DNA of 64,000 nt from NCBI RefSeq assembly GCF_002843235.3, contig NZ_CP031123.2, positions 1,922,001 to 1,986,000 of the forward strand, given 5' to 3'. Within the stretch, counting starts at the first letter, position 1. The number at the start of each line of letters is the position of its first letter. The DNA comes from Providencia huaxiensis. Lineage in GTDB: Bacteria > Pseudomonadota > Gammaproteobacteria > Enterobacterales > Enterobacteriaceae. The notes beneath the pieces are model-generated. The model made no database searches and was not told the DNA's origin. It worked only from the letters and a program-made list of their open reading frames with translations. Shown piece after piece: positions 1-10,494 of the stretch. The position numbers and the translations under genes were made by a program.

Positions 1-92
1 TACCAGTGTATATAGGTCATTTTTCAGTATTAAGGCCGGGTATATTGCAATAAACAGATTAGCAATATTTAGCAGCTCCAAGGGACAATAAG

Positions 93-1217
93 ATGGATTA
101 CAAACTAAATCTCGACTGGCAAAGTTTTCTCGACAGTCACTGGCAAAAGCGCCCATTGCTTATTAAAAAAGGGTTTGCGAATTTTATTGATCCTATCTCA
201 CCTGACGAACTTGCCGGTTTGGCAATGGAAGATGAGGTTGATAGCCGTTTGGTTAGCCATAAAGAAGGAATTTGGCAAGTTGGTCATGGCCCATTTGAAA
301 ACTATGAGCACCTCGGTGAAGAAAATTGGTCTATTTTAGTTCAGGCTGTTGACCATTGGCATCACCCAAGCTCTGCGTTGATGAAACCATTCCGTGTGCT
401 TTCAGACTGGCGAATGGACGATTTAATGATCTCCTACTCGGTTCCCGGTGGTGGTGTAGGCCCTCACTTAGACCAATACGATGTGTTTATTATTCAAGGT
501 GAAGGCCGCCGACATTGGCGAGTGGGCGAAAAAATCCCAATGAAACAACACTGCCCACATCCTGACTTACTGCAAGTGCAACCCTTTGATGCCATCATTG
601 ATGAAGAGATGGAACCTGGCGATATTCTCTATATCCCACCAGGGTTTCCACATGAAGGCTACGCCATTGAACCTTCATTAAATTACTCAGTTGGCTTTCG
701 TGCACCAAATACTCGTGAATTAATCAGTAGCTTTGCTGACCACTTAATCTCTAACGATTTAGGTAGTTACCGTTATAGTGACCCCGATTTATCATTTCGT
801 GATAACCCCGCAGAGATCTTGCAAGGTGAACAAATTAAGCTGCGTGAGATGATGGGATCACTCATTAATGACCCTGAACTATTTCGTAAATGGCTAGGTG
901 AGTTTATCTCACAATCACGCCATGAATTAGACATTGCGCCACCTGAGCCGCCTTATGAGCAAGAAGAAATCTATGATTTACTTAAAACTCAGCAAGAAAC
1001 CTTATACAAATTAAATGGTCTTAGGGCATTGCGTGTTGGCGACCAATTTTTTGTGAATGGAGAATGCTTAGAAACTGAGTGTTATGAAGCCGCTGATAGC
1101 TTATGTCGCTATGATGCTGTTAATAGCCAACTTTTAGCTGATGCCATTGATGACGTTAATTTTATCGCACTGCTTACCGCACTCGTCAATAATGGTTACT
1201 GGTATTTTGATGATTAA
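93..1217 (+). CDS. roxA: Ribosomal protein uL16 3-hydroxylase (JmjC/cupin oxygenase)
   Basis: Cytoplasmic Fe(II)/2-oxoglutarate dioxygenase that hydroxylates an arginine of 50S protein L16 (RoxA/YcfD family). The protein is 374 aa, the usual length. The iron-binding triad is visible as H125-x-D127 in GPHLDQYD and H187 in FPHEGYA, at the same numbers as in E. coli YcfD. A purine-rich ribosome site (aaggga) lies just before the ATG. In E. coli the gene is next to pepT, and here pepT is two genes away. A hairpin terminator follows. Very confident. Confidence 0.96.
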   Translation: MDYKLNLDWQSFLDSHWQKRPLLIKKGFANFIDPISPDELAGLAMEDEVDSRLVSHKEGIWQVGHGPFENYEHLGEENWSILVQAVDHWHHPSSALMKPFRVLSDWRMDDLMISYSVPGGGVGPHLDQYDVFIIQGEGRRHWRVGEKIPMKQHCPHPDLLQVQPFDAIIDEEMEPGDILYIPPGFPHEGYAIEPSLNYSVGFRAPNTRELISSFADHLISNDLGSYRYSDPDLSFRDNPAEILQGEQIKLREMMGSLINDPELFRKWLGEFISQSRHELDIAPPEPPYEQEEIYDLLKTQQETLYKLNGLRALRVGDQFFVNGECLETECYEAADSLCRYDAVNSQLLADAIDDVNFIALLTALVNNGYWYFDD

Positions 1218-1249
1218 TCGGTACCTATAATATTAAATTTGTATTTTAT

Positions 1250-1278
1250 GAAAGGCTCATTAAATATGGGCCTTTTCT
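1250..1278 (+). terminator. Terminator after roxA
   Basis: Stem AAAGGCTC / GGGCCTTTT with one mismatch and an AT loop, followed by TTTTCTTC. It lies 33 bp after the roxA stop. The rest of the gap to 1545 is AT-rich and shows no gene. Confidence 0.7.
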
Positions 1279-1545
1279 TCAAAATAATCTTATTAGTATT
1301 ATATAACATCTCTCTCCTACCCATTAATAAAAACCGCTGACTGTAATTAAAATACCTTTATTAATAACTAAATTATTTATTTTAATATGTATTTCATTCC
1401 CCGTTCATATACTCCCATTATGAGTCTTACTTACCCATAAGCACGCAAAGATAAAGGACTTTATTTGATTCGATTCTAAACTCTTTTACTTCAATATCGC
1501 CAATTTTACACAGCATTAATTGCTTCTTTTAAAGATGATAACAAC

Positions 1546-2145
1546 ATGAACATAGAAACACTTTTGGCTTTATCATTGTTTTCCTTTGTGACATCCATAA
1601 CGCCAGGACCCAATAATATTATGTTACTTGCTTCAGGCATTAATTTTGGATTTAGAAAAACATTGCCGCATTCATTTGGGGTATCAATCGGTTTTCTTAT
1701 TATGCTCGTTGCAGTAGGGCTAGGTGTGGGCACATTGATCCAATCATCCCCTATGGTTTATTCGATATTAAAATATTTTGGAATTATTTATTTGTTCTGG
1801 CTTGCATGGAAAACGACTATTAGCCACTCAATTGCACAGACAAATAACCAAGAAATTAAACCACTAACTTTCTTAGAAGCGGCACTATTTCAATGGATAA
1901 ATCCTAAAGCATGGATGATGGCGGTCTCTGGAATGGCTATGTATACCAATACAATTTCACCCTATTTATCAATGTTGCAGGTCGCTATAATATTTGCAGC
2001 TGTCAATTGGCCATGTGTTGCTATCTGGGCTATGTTTGGAAGTAAATTAAGAGAAAGGCTAAAACAGCCTAAGACATTAAAGCGATTTAACTTAGTCATG
2101 GGAGTTTTACTGGCACTCAGTGGTATTTCTGTATTATTTCAATAG
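1546..2145 (+). CDS. LysE/RhtB-family amino acid exporter
   Basis: Predicted inner-membrane efflux protein of the LysE superfamily (amino acids or small metabolites). It is 199 aa with about six hydrophobic segments. The N-terminal SITPGPNNIMLLASGINFG is the family signature, and NPKAWMMAVSG in the fourth segment is also typical. Substrate cannot be told from sequence. The start is chosen by homology; no strong ribosome site is visible. It is a single gene convergent with pepT and shares a terminator with it. Not part of the E. coli pepT neighbourhood, so probably a lineage-specific insertion. Confidence 0.88.
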   Translation: MNIETLLALSLFSFVTSITPGPNNIMLLASGINFGFRKTLPHSFGVSIGFLIMLVAVGLGVGTLIQSSPMVYSILKYFGIIYLFWLAWKTTISHSIAQTNNQEIKPLTFLEAALFQWINPKAWMMAVSGMAMYTNTISPYLSMLQVAIIFAAVNWPCVAIWAMFGSKLRERLKQPKTLKRFNLVMGVLLALSGISVLFQ

Positions 2146-2149
2146 CAAT

Positions 2150-2185
2150 AGTAAGAGCGCTTATTGTTATAAGCACTCTTACTTC
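2150..2185. terminator. Bidirectional terminator between LysE-family gene and pepT
   Basis: A 15-bp stem (2150-2164 with 2169-2183, one mismatch) closed by a TGTT loop sits between two convergent genes, 5 bp after one stop and 10 bp before the other. Confidence 0.85.
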
Positions 2186-2195
2186 TCAAAAAATA

Positions 2196-3431
2196 TCACG
2201 ATTGCCGTGCGTGAATAGCCGTTAGCTCCGCAATACGCATGATCACACTAACAGCCTGCTCCATACCTTCTTGTGTTATAAATTCATGTTTACTATGGAA
2301 ATTATAACCACCTGTGAAAATATTTGGGCACGGTAAGCCGCGATGTGAAAGCTGAGCACCGTCGGTACCACCACGAACAGGTTGAATAACGGGCTCAATG
2401 CCACAATCAAGCATTGCTTGTTTCGCTAATTCAATAACATGTGGGTACTTCATGACCTCTTTATGCATGTTATAATAGGTATCATCAAGCGTCAGTTCGA
2501 TATAACAGCTTGGATGTAGCCCTTCGCCAACTTTTTCAGCAATTCGAATGATATTTTTCTTCCTAGCTTCAAAGCCTGCTAAGTCAAAATCACGAATAAT
2601 ATAATTCAACTCGGCCTTTTCTACTGTCCCTTTTAACGATGTCAAATGATAAAACCCTTCATATCCCTCTGTATTTTCAGGTATTTCATCAGGAGGTAAC
2701 ATCGAGTGAATACGATTCGCTAAACCTAATGCATTAACCATCACCCCTTTGGCTGTACCTGGATGGGTGTTATTACCGACAATTTTAATCGAAACATTGG
2801 CCGCATTAAAATTTTCATACTCTAATTCACCAACACCACCACCATCGACGGTATAGGCCCACAATGCATCAAATTGTTTAAAATCGATATGGCGAGCCCC
2901 GCGTCCTATCTCTTCATCAGGTGTAAATGCAAGACAGATTTTACCATGCGGAATATTCTTTTCCTTTAAGCGTACTAATGCTGTAATGATTTCTGCAATA
3001 CCCGCTTTGTCATCGGCACCGAGTAAAGTTTTACCATCGGTCATGATCAGGGTTTTACCAATCATTTCATGGAGTACCGGAAACATCACAGGGGATAGCA
3101 CTTCATCACCAATACCTAACGCAATATCCCCTCCTCGATAATTTTCGAGTATTTGTGGACTCACGTTTTTACCTGAGAAATCAGGCGCTGTGTCTAAATG
3201 TGAAATAAAACCAATCGTTGGAACATCCCAACTAACATTTGATGGCAAATAGGCCATCACGCAACCTTGGTCGCTTAGTGTTATTTTTTCAAAACCTAAT
3301 TCGTTCAGCTCATTAACTAATGCACGGGCAAACTTTAACTGTCCCGCACTGCTCGGTACTGTTTTTGCGTTTAGTTTTGACTGTGTGTCGAAAGCGGTAT
3401 ATTCAAAAAACCGCTCTAAGAGTTTGTCCAT
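2196..3431 (-). CDS. pepT: Peptidase T (tripeptide aminopeptidase)
   Basis: Cytoplasmic M20 dizinc aminopeptidase that removes the N-terminal residue of tripeptides. At 411 aa it is close to the E. coli length. Metal-site landmarks are H78-x-D80 in ISHLDTAPD, the DDKAG motif near residue 140, DEEIGRGA near 173, and a late HSKHEF histidine. A strong ribosome site (GGGGGAAGGG) precedes the ATG. In E. coli pepT is FNR-activated, but I found no convincing FNR box here. The 385-bp gap to the next gene (3432-3816) is very AT-rich and must hold two divergent promoters; I see nothing else in it. Confidence 0.96.
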   Translation of the reverse strand: MDKLLERFFEYTAFDTQSKLNAKTVPSSAGQLKFARALVNELNELGFEKITLSDQGCVMAYLPSNVSWDVPTIGFISHLDTAPDFSGKNVSPQILENYRGGDIALGIGDEVLSPVMFPVLHEMIGKTLIMTDGKTLLGADDKAGIAEIITALVRLKEKNIPHGKICLAFTPDEEIGRGARHIDFKQFDALWAYTVDGGGVGELEYENFNAANVSIKIVGNNTHPGTAKGVMVNALGLANRIHSMLPPDEIPENTEGYEGFYHLTSLKGTVEKAELNYIIRDFDLAGFEARKKNIIRIAEKVGEGLHPSCYIELTLDDTYYNMHKEVMKYPHVIELAKQAMLDCGIEPVIQPVRGGTDGAQLSHRGLPCPNIFTGGYNFHSKHEFITQEGMEQAVSVIMRIAELTAIHARQS

Positions 3432-3816
3432 ACCCTTCCCCCTAAAATATTAATGCTCATATTATGGGAAAGATCACAGATTCAATTATTGTCTCAAATC
3501 AGCTTTCCTGTTAATGCTCACTATTTTTATGATAAATCTTTAATAAAATTTATTTTTCAGCCTATTTTTTTATTGATTAACTATTATAGTCACAATCAGC
3601 ACATATAATTAATAAAGCTAATAATCAAATTATATTAATTAGTAGGTTGTTCGTTATTTGTTACCTAAAAACACTCCATTTGGTTAACTTTCACTCACCC
3701 ACTACACAGATCATCAATTATTAAATTAAAATAGTGTGCTATATATGATGTCTAATTTTTTATTTATTAGCTAATTAATAAACAAAACGAAATTTTACTC
3801 GTTAATAGGAATGTTC

Positions 3817-4527
3817 ATGTCAAAAACATGTTTAATTTATGGTGTCAGCAAAGGCTTAGGCAAGGCATTAGTCGAAGGATTTCCTGAAAAAGTAGACCAT
3901 ATTTATGGTGTTTCCCGCTCAAAACCCCCTTTTGAACAAACTAATTTTACGTGGATCCCTGCTGATTTAAATGACATTAATAGTGCAAATACCATTAAGC
4001 ATGTTATTCAAAATCAACCTATTCATACTTTAATTTATAACGTTGGCATATGGGAAAAACTGGCGTTTAATGAGGAGTACCAATTTGAATCGACTGATGA
4101 CATAGAGTTACTCAATATGGTTCAAACCAATATAAGCGCCTGTTTATTAAACTTAAAAGCGCTTTTACCTAATTTGCGCCTAGCAAAAAACAGTAAGATT
4201 ATATTGATTGGTTCCACATGGGGTTTAGATAATCATAATGGCAAGGAAGTCACCTTTTCTGCCACCAAATATGCCCTCAGAGGAATAGCTCAGTCATTAA
4301 GAGAAACTCTGCGAGAAGATAAAATAGCAATATCAGTCATAAACTTAGGTTATCTAGCAACTGAGTTCCCATTAACTGTTTCTGTCGATGACGTCATTGA
4401 AAGAAGTGATGGGCAATTAATCCCATTACAAGATGTTGTCAATGCCGTACGCTTTATCGCCAATACCAGCAATGCAACTTGCGTCAAAGAGATTACAATG
4501 CCCGCTATGATGGATACGAATGTCTAA
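3817..4527 (+). CDS. SDR-family oxidoreductase
   Basis: Short-chain dehydrogenase/reductase, 236 aa. The N-terminal GVSKGLGKALVEG is the Rossmann glycine motif, NVG near residue 83 corresponds to the usual NAG, and the catalytic Ser and YxxxK are in STWG and SATKYALRG (the latter has K just before Y, so the exact catalytic pairing needs a structure-based alignment). Substrate is unknown. I chose the second in-frame ATG because AGGA lies 6 nt before it; the first ATG (3811) abuts that site. It stands alone, divergent from pepT and convergent with cobB. Confidence 0.85.
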   Translation: MSKTCLIYGVSKGLGKALVEGFPEKVDHIYGVSRSKPPFEQTNFTWIPADLNDINSANTIKHVIQNQPIHTLIYNVGIWEKLAFNEEYQFESTDDIELLNMVQTNISACLLNLKALLPNLRLAKNSKIILIGSTWGLDNHNGKEVTFSATKYALRGIAQSLRETLREDKIAISVINLGYLATEFPLTVSVDDVIERSDGQLIPLQDVVNAVRFIANTSNATCVKEITMPAMMDTNV

Positions 4528-4532
4528 TCTAT

Positions 4533-4560
4533 AAGAGAAAACAATGCGTTTTCCCTTATA
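4533..4560. terminator. Bidirectional terminator between SDR gene and cobB
   Basis: Stem AAGAGAAAAC / GTTTTCCCTT (one mismatch) with loop AATGC between convergent genes. A- and T-rich flanks make it usable in both directions. Confidence 0.7.
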
Positions 4561-4578
4561 TTGCCATATATTGAAAGC

Positions 4579-5415
4579 TTATTGCGTGGTATTCGTTGTC
4601 TGTAACTCAGTAATAAGCTTATTAATATATTCAACAACGACTTTGCTAGCTAAACCATAGTGTTTTTCATCGAACTCACTTTCCACTTGGCTAGGCTCTA
4701 AATTAAGTTCTACCGTATGGGCCCCATGTAATTTTGCCTCATGGACAAAACCTGCAGCAGGGTAAACATGGCCAGACGTCCCAATAGAAATAAAAATAGT
4801 CGCCGATTCAATGGATTGATAAATATAATCCATGCCAATTGGCATTTCACCAAACCAAACAATGTGAGGTCTTAGCGGTTGAGGAAATTGACAACAATGA
4901 CAACGATCATCCGTGGATAAATCCCCTTTCCACTCCAATACTTGATTTGACCAATTACAGCGAACTTTTAATAGCTCTCCATGCATATGGATAACCCGCT
5001 GACTTCCTGCTCTTTCATGCAAATTATCTATATTTTGCGTAATTAACAAAAAGCGGTCACCAAAAAGTTCTTCAAGCTGTGCAAGTGCATAGTGAGCAGC
5101 ATTAGGCTTAATATTTTCTTGCTGTAACTGCCGACGCCGCTCATTATAAAAACGTTGTACTAATTCAGGATCACGCTCGAAACCTTCAGGAGTAGCGACA
5201 TCTTCAACGCGATGTTCCTCCCATAACCCATCCGCAGAACGGAATGTTTGGATCCCAGATTCAGCTGAAATTCCAGCCCCCGTCAAAACGACGATATTGA
5301 CATTTTTCATGTTATCCAATCTATTATCTATATAAAAAGACCGGTTACGAAGTCGCTGGCGGCGTATACATTTATTCTTACGAGCTTTTTTTAACCTATA
5401 ACGAAATCGCAACAT
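4579..5415 (-). CDS. cobB: NAD-dependent protein deacetylase/desuccinylase (sirtuin)
   Basis: Class III (sirtuin) lysine deacylase. Visible motifs are [10 protein letters not shown] (NAD site), [12 protein letters not shown], catalytic His in HMHGE, zinc ligands around CNW and CHCCQFPQ, and the [12 protein letters not shown] loop. The long form is 278 aa with a very basic N-terminal extension of about 36 residues, then an internal ATG at 5310 that would give the short form. E. coli CobB likewise has a basic extension and a short isoform. The long start is ATG 5415 with AAGGAAG before it; the TTG one codon upstream is less likely. Neighbours follow E. coli (lolCDE is near). Confidence 0.95.
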   Translation of the reverse strand: MLRFRYRLKKARKNKCIRRQRLRNRSFYIDNRLDNMKNVNIVVLTGAGISAESGIQTFRSADGLWEEHRVEDVATPEGFERDPELVQRFYNERRRQLQQENIKPNAAHYALAQLEELFGDRFLLITQNIDNLHERAGSQRVIHMHGELLKVRCNWSNQVLEWKGDLSTDDRCHCCQFPQPLRPHIVWFGEMPIGMDYIYQSIESATIFISIGTSGHVYPAAGFVHEAKLHGAHTVELNLEPSQVESEFDEKHYGLASKVVVEYINKLITELQTTNTTQ

Positions 5416-5508
5416 CAAAGCTTCCTTTCATCCATATAACCAATAAATTTATACCGTATTAAATATTAATTGTTTTCTATCATGTCATTACGACATGAAT
5501 TTATAAAC

Positions 5509-5541
5509 CTTGATTGTTTGAAATTATTTAAAACAATCAAG
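5509..5541. other. Perfect hairpin in the cobB-yqhA intergenic region
   Basis: CTTGATTGTTT at 5509-5519 pairs exactly with AAACAATCAAG at 5531-5541. A smaller one, CATGTC-attac-GACATG, lies at 5481-5497. Neither is followed by a U-tract, so they are more likely operators or leader structures than terminators. The remaining 5542-5832 is AT-rich spacer with the yqhA promoter region, in which I see no gene. Confidence 0.4.
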
Positions 5542-5832
5542 CTCAAGTGTGTATTTTATTGGCATATTAACCATTTCCTTACCATAACTGATGACATTAT
5601 CTAAATGTTAACATACTAAAACGCATCATCATGCTGAATGCAAATAAAAATATCGAAGGTATCGATTTTGTCACTTTTTGTTCATGAAAATAACATTATA
5701 TCTTCATAAATACGCCATAAAACCGACACAATGGGAAAACAATAAAAAAACCTTTCTCGTTCACTCTGAGTGCAGTTAAAATACGCCTCGCAGATTTTAC
5801 TGTGTTATTAACTCACCACTACAAGGGATTTC

Positions 5833-6321
5833 ATGGAAAAGTTTTTTGAAAGAGCGATGTATGCTTCACGTTGGATTTTAGCGCCTATCTATTTTGGGCT
5901 TTCACTGACACTATTGGCTTTAACCATTAAGTTCTTTCAAGAGCTGTACCATATTTTGCCAAATATCTTTTCAATTCCTGAAGCGGACTTAATTTTGACG
6001 CTATTATCATTGATTGATATGGCATTAGTCGGTGGGTTATTGGTTATGGTGATGTTTTCAGGTTATGAGAACTTTGTTTCCCAAATGGATATTCCTGACA
6101 GCAGCGAAAAACTCGGCTGGCTTGGAAAAATGGACGCTTCATCATTAAAAAATAAAGTCGCGGCTTCCATTGTTGCAATTTCCTCAATTCACTTGTTAAA
6201 AATCTTCATGGACTTAAAAGGTGTCTCAAATGACAAACTAATGTGGTATGTCATTATCCATTTAACCTTTGTATTGTCTGCATTCGTTATGGGTTATCTA
6301 GATAAAATGACAAAAAAATAA
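5833..6321 (+). CDS. yqhA: UPF0114-family inner-membrane protein YqhA
   Basis: Uncharacterised inner-membrane protein of the YqhA/UPF0114 family, 162 aa with three or four hydrophobic segments (about residues 12-35, 50-75, 108-128, 135-155). The N-terminal [25 protein letters not shown] is the family hallmark. No biochemical role is established. A hairpin terminator follows, so it is transcribed alone. The start has AAGGGA-type purines upstream. Confidence 0.9.
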   Translation: MEKFFERAMYASRWILAPIYFGLSLTLLALTIKFFQELYHILPNIFSIPEADLILTLLSLIDMALVGGLLVMVMFSGYENFVSQMDIPDSSEKLGWLGKMDASSLKNKVAASIVAISSIHLLKIFMDLKGVSNDKLMWYVIIHLTFVLSAFVMGYLDKMTKK

Positions 6322-6340
6322 ACAGTAAAATTTATTTTCA

Positions 6341-6372
6341 AAGTGCCTAATCTCGACAGATAGGCACTTATC
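6341..6372 (+). terminator. Terminator after yqhA
   Basis: AAGTGCCTA(a)TCT pairs with AGATAGGCACTT around a CGAC loop. The stem is strong; the following U-tract is weak. Confidence 0.6.
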
Positions 6373-6461
6373 TGTTGGCTAATCTTATCTTTATTCCCCT
6401 CTTCATTTTCCGCGTTGTGTTACCATCACTGTCCTGAATACCAGTAGCAAGGATACTCAAC

Positions 6462-7034
6462 ATGAGCCAACATTTTGTCGGCAAATATGAAGCTGAGATT
6501 AAATTTCAATTACCAGACCCTGACACTTTTTTGTATAAAATAAGAGCCGACTTAGCTGAACCCTTTACGGAAAATAATACAGAAACAGATTATTTCTATG
6601 AAAACCCGCATTTACCACTGGCCGACAATAACGTCAGCATGTGTGTACGTGAAATGGTGCCATCAGGCATAAAATTATGGATAGTTAAAGGCCCAGGGGT
6701 TTCTGAATGCAAAGCCATTAATATTGATGACTGCCGCCATGTACAAAATATGTTGACGACACTGGGATACCATTGCTACTTAACCACGACAAAGGTAAGA
6801 AGTATTTATTTTCTGAATGACATACACATTACAATTGACCATCTTAGTGGGATCGGTTGGTTTGCTGAGTTTGCCATCATGACTGATGAGCAAGATTTAC
6901 TTGATAGTTTATATAAAAGGTTGATGGCGACGGCCAAAAAGTATGGATTTACAGAAGAAATGGTCGAAACTCGCAGCTATAGACACATGTTTTTAACTGC
7001 ACAGTCATCAAATAAAGAGCCAATAAATTTTTAG
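6462..7034 (+). CDS. CYTH-domain protein (CyaB / class IV adenylate cyclase-like)
   Basis: Predicted CYTH-fold triphosphate-tunnel enzyme, 190 aa. The diagnostic ExExK is present at the N-terminus (KYEAEIKF). Later charged strands such as CVREM, KLWIVKGP, TTTKVRSIYF and HITIDHL fit the tunnel. Family members include class IV adenylate cyclases and thiamine or inorganic triphosphatases; sequence alone does not choose. Single gene, convergent with lolE across a 40-bp gap. No operon partner helps define the role. Confidence 0.75.
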   Translation: MSQHFVGKYEAEIKFQLPDPDTFLYKIRADLAEPFTENNTETDYFYENPHLPLADNNVSMCVREMVPSGIKLWIVKGPGVSECKAINIDDCRHVQNMLTTLGYHCYLTTTKVRSIYFLNDIHITIDHLSGIGWFAEFAIMTDEQDLLDSLYKRLMATAKKYGFTEEMVETRSYRHMFLTAQSSNKEPINF

Positions 7035-7074
7035 CGCCATCCCCTAAAAATAATTAGCTCTTTACCCCTAATAA

Positions 7075-8322
7075 CTATTGGCCACTCAGGATCCGTGCTG
7101 GGTCTAACTTACTCGCTCGGCGAGCCGGATACCAGCTGGCTAGCAGGCTTAATATAATGGTTGTAATTAAAACATAAACCACATCCATAACATGCAATTC
7201 AGAAGGTAAAAAATCAATAAAATAGACATCGCCGGATAAAATTGGATGGCCAACAATAGCCTCTATGACCTTGATCATTGACGTTAAATTTAATGATATG
7301 GCGACCCCAAGTACTGCGCCAATCAAAGAACCAACAAGGCCACCCAACAAACCATACCATAAGAAAATAGCGCGGATTTGCCTATCTTTTGCCCCTAAGG
7401 TTCGCAATACAGCGATATCACTACTTTTATCTTTAACGGCCATAACAAGCGTAGAAACAATATTAAAACAGGCAACACCGATGACTAAGATCATAGCTAA
7501 GTACATGATACTTCTAACCATTTGAATATCATTGTACATGTAGCCATAATCACCAATCCAACTTTTTACAACAACATGATGCATAGTTTTCAAACCTGCA
7601 TCATAAACGACTTGATCGGCAATAAATGGGTCTGTGGCTTTGATTTCAAACCCTGTCACACCATCCCCATAGTCGAGGTATTTCTGTGCATCGGCGAGTG
7701 GAACAAGAGCCAATTGGTGATCTAGCAGGCCACTAAGTTTAAAAACCCCTGTCACCTGCACACGAATACGCTTAGGTTGCTGAATTTTTAAGCTAGCATC
7801 CGTATTTGGGATCATGATTGTCACCCAATCCCCAACCTTCACATTCAATGCATCAGCCACACCTTGGCCTAAAATAATCGATTGTTTACCCGCTTCAAAA
7901 TGCTGCCAAGCGTCATTGAGAATAAACTGTGGTAATGCGCTGACTTGTGGCTGAGTCTCTCGTGAAACTCCCATCACTTGGATTGCTTTTAAATTTGCGC
8001 CACGCTCAAGCAACCCAGTAAAATTGATGTAAGGGCTAACGCCTTCTACACCCGGTGTTTTCCGAATAACTTGCTCAGCAAATTCCAAATCTTTATAAGG
8101 AGGTTTAACTGCATATATTTGCCCATGGGGAACGACAGATAATACACGGTTATTTAATTCACGCTCAAAGCCGTTCATCGCGCTCAAACCGATAATGAGC
8201 ACCGCAACCCCGAGAACAATACCCAACGTTGAAACTATCGAGACTAACGAGACCATCCCAGTTCGACGTCGGCCACGGCTGAAACGTAGCGCCGTGAGTA
8301 GTGAAAGAGGCAATTTAGACAT
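7075..8322 (-). CDS. lolE: Lipoprotein-releasing ABC transporter permease LolE
   Basis: Inner-membrane subunit of the LolCDE machine that extracts outer-membrane lipoproteins and passes them to LolA. It has 415 aa, one N-terminal membrane segment (about 27-50), a large periplasmic domain, and three C-terminal segments in MacB/FtsX style. It is the last gene of lolC-lolD-lolE. Its ATG overlaps the lolD stop (TAATG), so translation is probably coupled. LolE is told from LolC by position and by length (415 versus 400). Confidence 0.95.
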   Translation of the reverse strand: MSKLPLSLLTALRFSRGRRRTGMVSLVSIVSTLGIVLGVAVLIIGLSAMNGFERELNNRVLSVVPHGQIYAVKPPYKDLEFAEQVIRKTPGVEGVSPYINFTGLLERGANLKAIQVMGVSRETQPQVSALPQFILNDAWQHFEAGKQSIILGQGVADALNVKVGDWVTIMIPNTDASLKIQQPKRIRVQVTGVFKLSGLLDHQLALVPLADAQKYLDYGDGVTGFEIKATDPFIADQVVYDAGLKTMHHVVVKSWIGDYGYMYNDIQMVRSIMYLAMILVIGVACFNIVSTLVMAVKDKSSDIAVLRTLGAKDRQIRAIFLWYGLLGGLVGSLIGAVLGVAISLNLTSMIKVIEAIVGHPILSGDVYFIDFLPSELHVMDVVYVLITTIILSLLASWYPARRASKLDPARILSGQ

Positions 8323-9023
8323 TACCGAGCCCCCAAGGTAATTTCCTGCTGCAAATGCCCATCACGCATTTCCAATTGGCGAGATAACCGGCGAGCCAGT
8401 GTCATATCATGAGTGACCACTAAAAATGCGGTCCGCTGTGTTCGGTTTAATTCCCCCAGCAATTCAAAAATGGCGTCTGCATTACGTAAATCCAGATTAC
8501 CTGTCGGCTCATCGGCTAAAACCAATGCTGGCTCATTCACTAACGCCCTTGCAATAGCAACACGCTGACGCTCTCCCCCTGATAATTCAGAAGGACGATG
8601 CCCTGCCCGATGTGCTAGCCCGACGGCTTCTAGCATTTCGGTCGCTTTCAAAAATGCTGTTTCTTTCGCAACCTTGCCAATTAATAAAGGCATCGCCACA
8701 TTCTCTAGGGCGGTAAAATCCGGTAAAAGATGATGAAATTGGTAAATAAAACCTAAATCTTTATTACGAATAGCCGCACGTTCATCTGAGGATAATTGAT
8801 TAATATGCTGCCCACGAAAAATGACATTCCCTTCTGATGGGGTATCTAGGCCACCCAGTAAATGTAATAAGGTACTTTTACCTGAACCAGAACTTCCCAC
8901 AATGGCCATCATTTCCCCAAGCCCCATGGAGAAACTGACATTTTTCAACACTTGCGTCGACAATGTCCCTTCTTGATATGTTTTACTTAAATTTTCACAG
9001 ACCAGAAGTGGTTGTTTATTCAT
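8322..9023 (-). CDS. lolD: Lipoprotein-releasing ABC transporter ATPase LolD
   Basis: Cytoplasmic ATPase of LolCDE, 233 aa. Motifs are Walker [10 protein letters not shown], signature [15 protein letters not shown], Walker [10 protein letters not shown] and switch VVTHD. An open frame continues 12 codons upstream, but the ATG at 9023 starting [12 protein letters not shown] matches the family. It overlaps the end of lolC by 8 nt, again pointing to coupled translation. Confidence 0.96.
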   Translation of the reverse strand: MNKQPLLVCENLSKTYQEGTLSTQVLKNVSFSMGLGEMMAIVGSSGSGKSTLLHLLGGLDTPSEGNVIFRGQHINQLSSDERAAIRNKDLGFIYQFHHLLPDFTALENVAMPLLIGKVAKETAFLKATEMLEAVGLAHRAGHRPSELSGGERQRVAIARALVNEPALVLADEPTGNLDLRNADAIFELLGELNRTQRTAFLVVTHDMTLARRLSRQLEMRDGHLQQEITLGAR

Positions 9024-10218
9024 AACGTAAAGCCTCAGCAGGTTGAACCGCTGCTGCACGCCAAGAAGGATAAAGCGTTGCCAGCAGAGAAATCAGCATT
9101 GCACTCAGTGCAATAATTAAAATACCAGAGTAATCAAGCACAATAGGTAAAGAGACACCTTTGGGTAATAAACCAATCAGCGGCATAATGATATTCAGTT
9201 GACTAGACAGTATTGTGCCTAATATTGTGCCGATGAGTGAGCCAATCACCCCCGCCCCTGCACCTTGGATCATAAATATCATTAAAATACGCCAACGTTT
9301 GAGACCAAGAGTTTTTAAAATAGCCACTTCACCTTGCTTTTCCATCACTAACAATGATAGCGAGGTAATAATGTTAAATGCCGCCACTGCGATAATTAAG
9401 CTGAGCAATAAGCCCATCATATTTTTTTCCATGCGAACGGCTTGGAAAAACTCCCCTTTACGTTCTCGCCAGTCTTTCCACACTAAGCCGTCTGGTAACG
9501 TTTGCTGACTCAGAACGTCAACCTTTAAAGGTTCATCCAAATACAAACGCCACCCAGTAATGTGCCCTGTTGGATAACGTAGCATACGTGCAGCATCTTG
9601 CTGTGCGACGACCAATTCGCTCGTATCCGCTTCCCCATTCGTTTGGAAAATGCCTGCAACGGTGAATAAGCGCTGACTTGGAATACGCCCCATCGGTGTT
9701 AACTGACTCACCCCAGGAATAATTAAGCGAACTTCATCACCACGTTTTACGCCAAGCGTTTCAGCCAGTTTGTTTCCCAGAAAAACATTATAACTGCCTT
9801 CTTTAAGGTCACTACGTTGCCCAACAACCAGTTTATCCAATAACAGCGAAGGTTCTTCGGGTTCAATCCCCCCCATGACACCAACGCCAACATTAGTTCG
9901 GCTTTGTAGTACCACATCAGATTGCACAATAGGTGCGACATGGCTAACACCGTTTAAATGCTGTAGATCGGTTATTGGATATTTTGCTGGGTCTATGTTT
10001 CCAGAGGCAGAGGTTAAAATTGCCTGCGGCATATAAGCAAGTATGCTATCTTGTAAAGATCGCTCGAACCCATTCATCACTGAAGTGACGGTTATCAATG
10101 CCGTCACCCCCAGTGTGATGCCAATAGCAGATAAACTGGAAACGAAACGCCCAAATTTATCTGCAGCGCGCCCACGTAAATAACGTAGGCCTATAAATAA
10201 TGAGACAGATTGGTGCAT
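9016..10218 (-). CDS. lolC: Lipoprotein-releasing ABC transporter permease LolC
   Basis: First gene of the lolCDE operon, 400 aa. The permease contacts LolA through its periplasmic domain. The N-terminal [31 protein letters not shown] is typical, with one N-terminal and three C-terminal membrane segments. It is divergent from mfd; the 276-bp gap holds both promoters. In E. coli ycfT lies between mfd and lolC and is missing here. Confidence 0.95.
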   Translation of the reverse strand: MHQSVSLFIGLRYLRGRAADKFGRFVSSLSAIGITLGVTALITVTSVMNGFERSLQDSILAYMPQAILTSASGNIDPAKYPITDLQHLNGVSHVAPIVQSDVVLQSRTNVGVGVMGGIEPEEPSLLLDKLVVGQRSDLKEGSYNVFLGNKLAETLGVKRGDEVRLIIPGVSQLTPMGRIPSQRLFTVAGIFQTNGEADTSELVVAQQDAARMLRYPTGHITGWRLYLDEPLKVDVLSQQTLPDGLVWKDWRERKGEFFQAVRMEKNMMGLLLSLIIAVAAFNIITSLSLLVMEKQGEVAILKTLGLKRWRILMIFMIQGAGAGVIGSLIGTILGTILSSQLNIIMPLIGLLPKGVSLPIVLDYSGILIIALSAMLISLLATLYPSWRAAAVQPAEALRYE

Positions 10219-10494
10219 GAAATCTATGATGCCCCTGTTGCCAAAGCGAAGTGTTCAGCGATAATAAAGGGTACGATTGATGAATGGAACCACTCGATGG
10301 TTTTTTTTCTGCTTTGGATGCCTTTTTGTCTGACTTTCAGACGAATTACGGGTTAAAACTGATTGTTTTGTTCCGAATTTTGTAGTTTAACTATTCATTG
10401 ATTAACTTAACTATTTTTCGTACAAAATTTGGCTATGTTTGTGCTAACTCTTGTTTAACTGCTTACTAATCGCTGTGAGATACCGAAGATTTCT

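Noticed and set aside
2200..3816. FNR box for pepT, as known in E. coli
   Set aside because: No sequence near the pepT start matches the consensus well enough to call.
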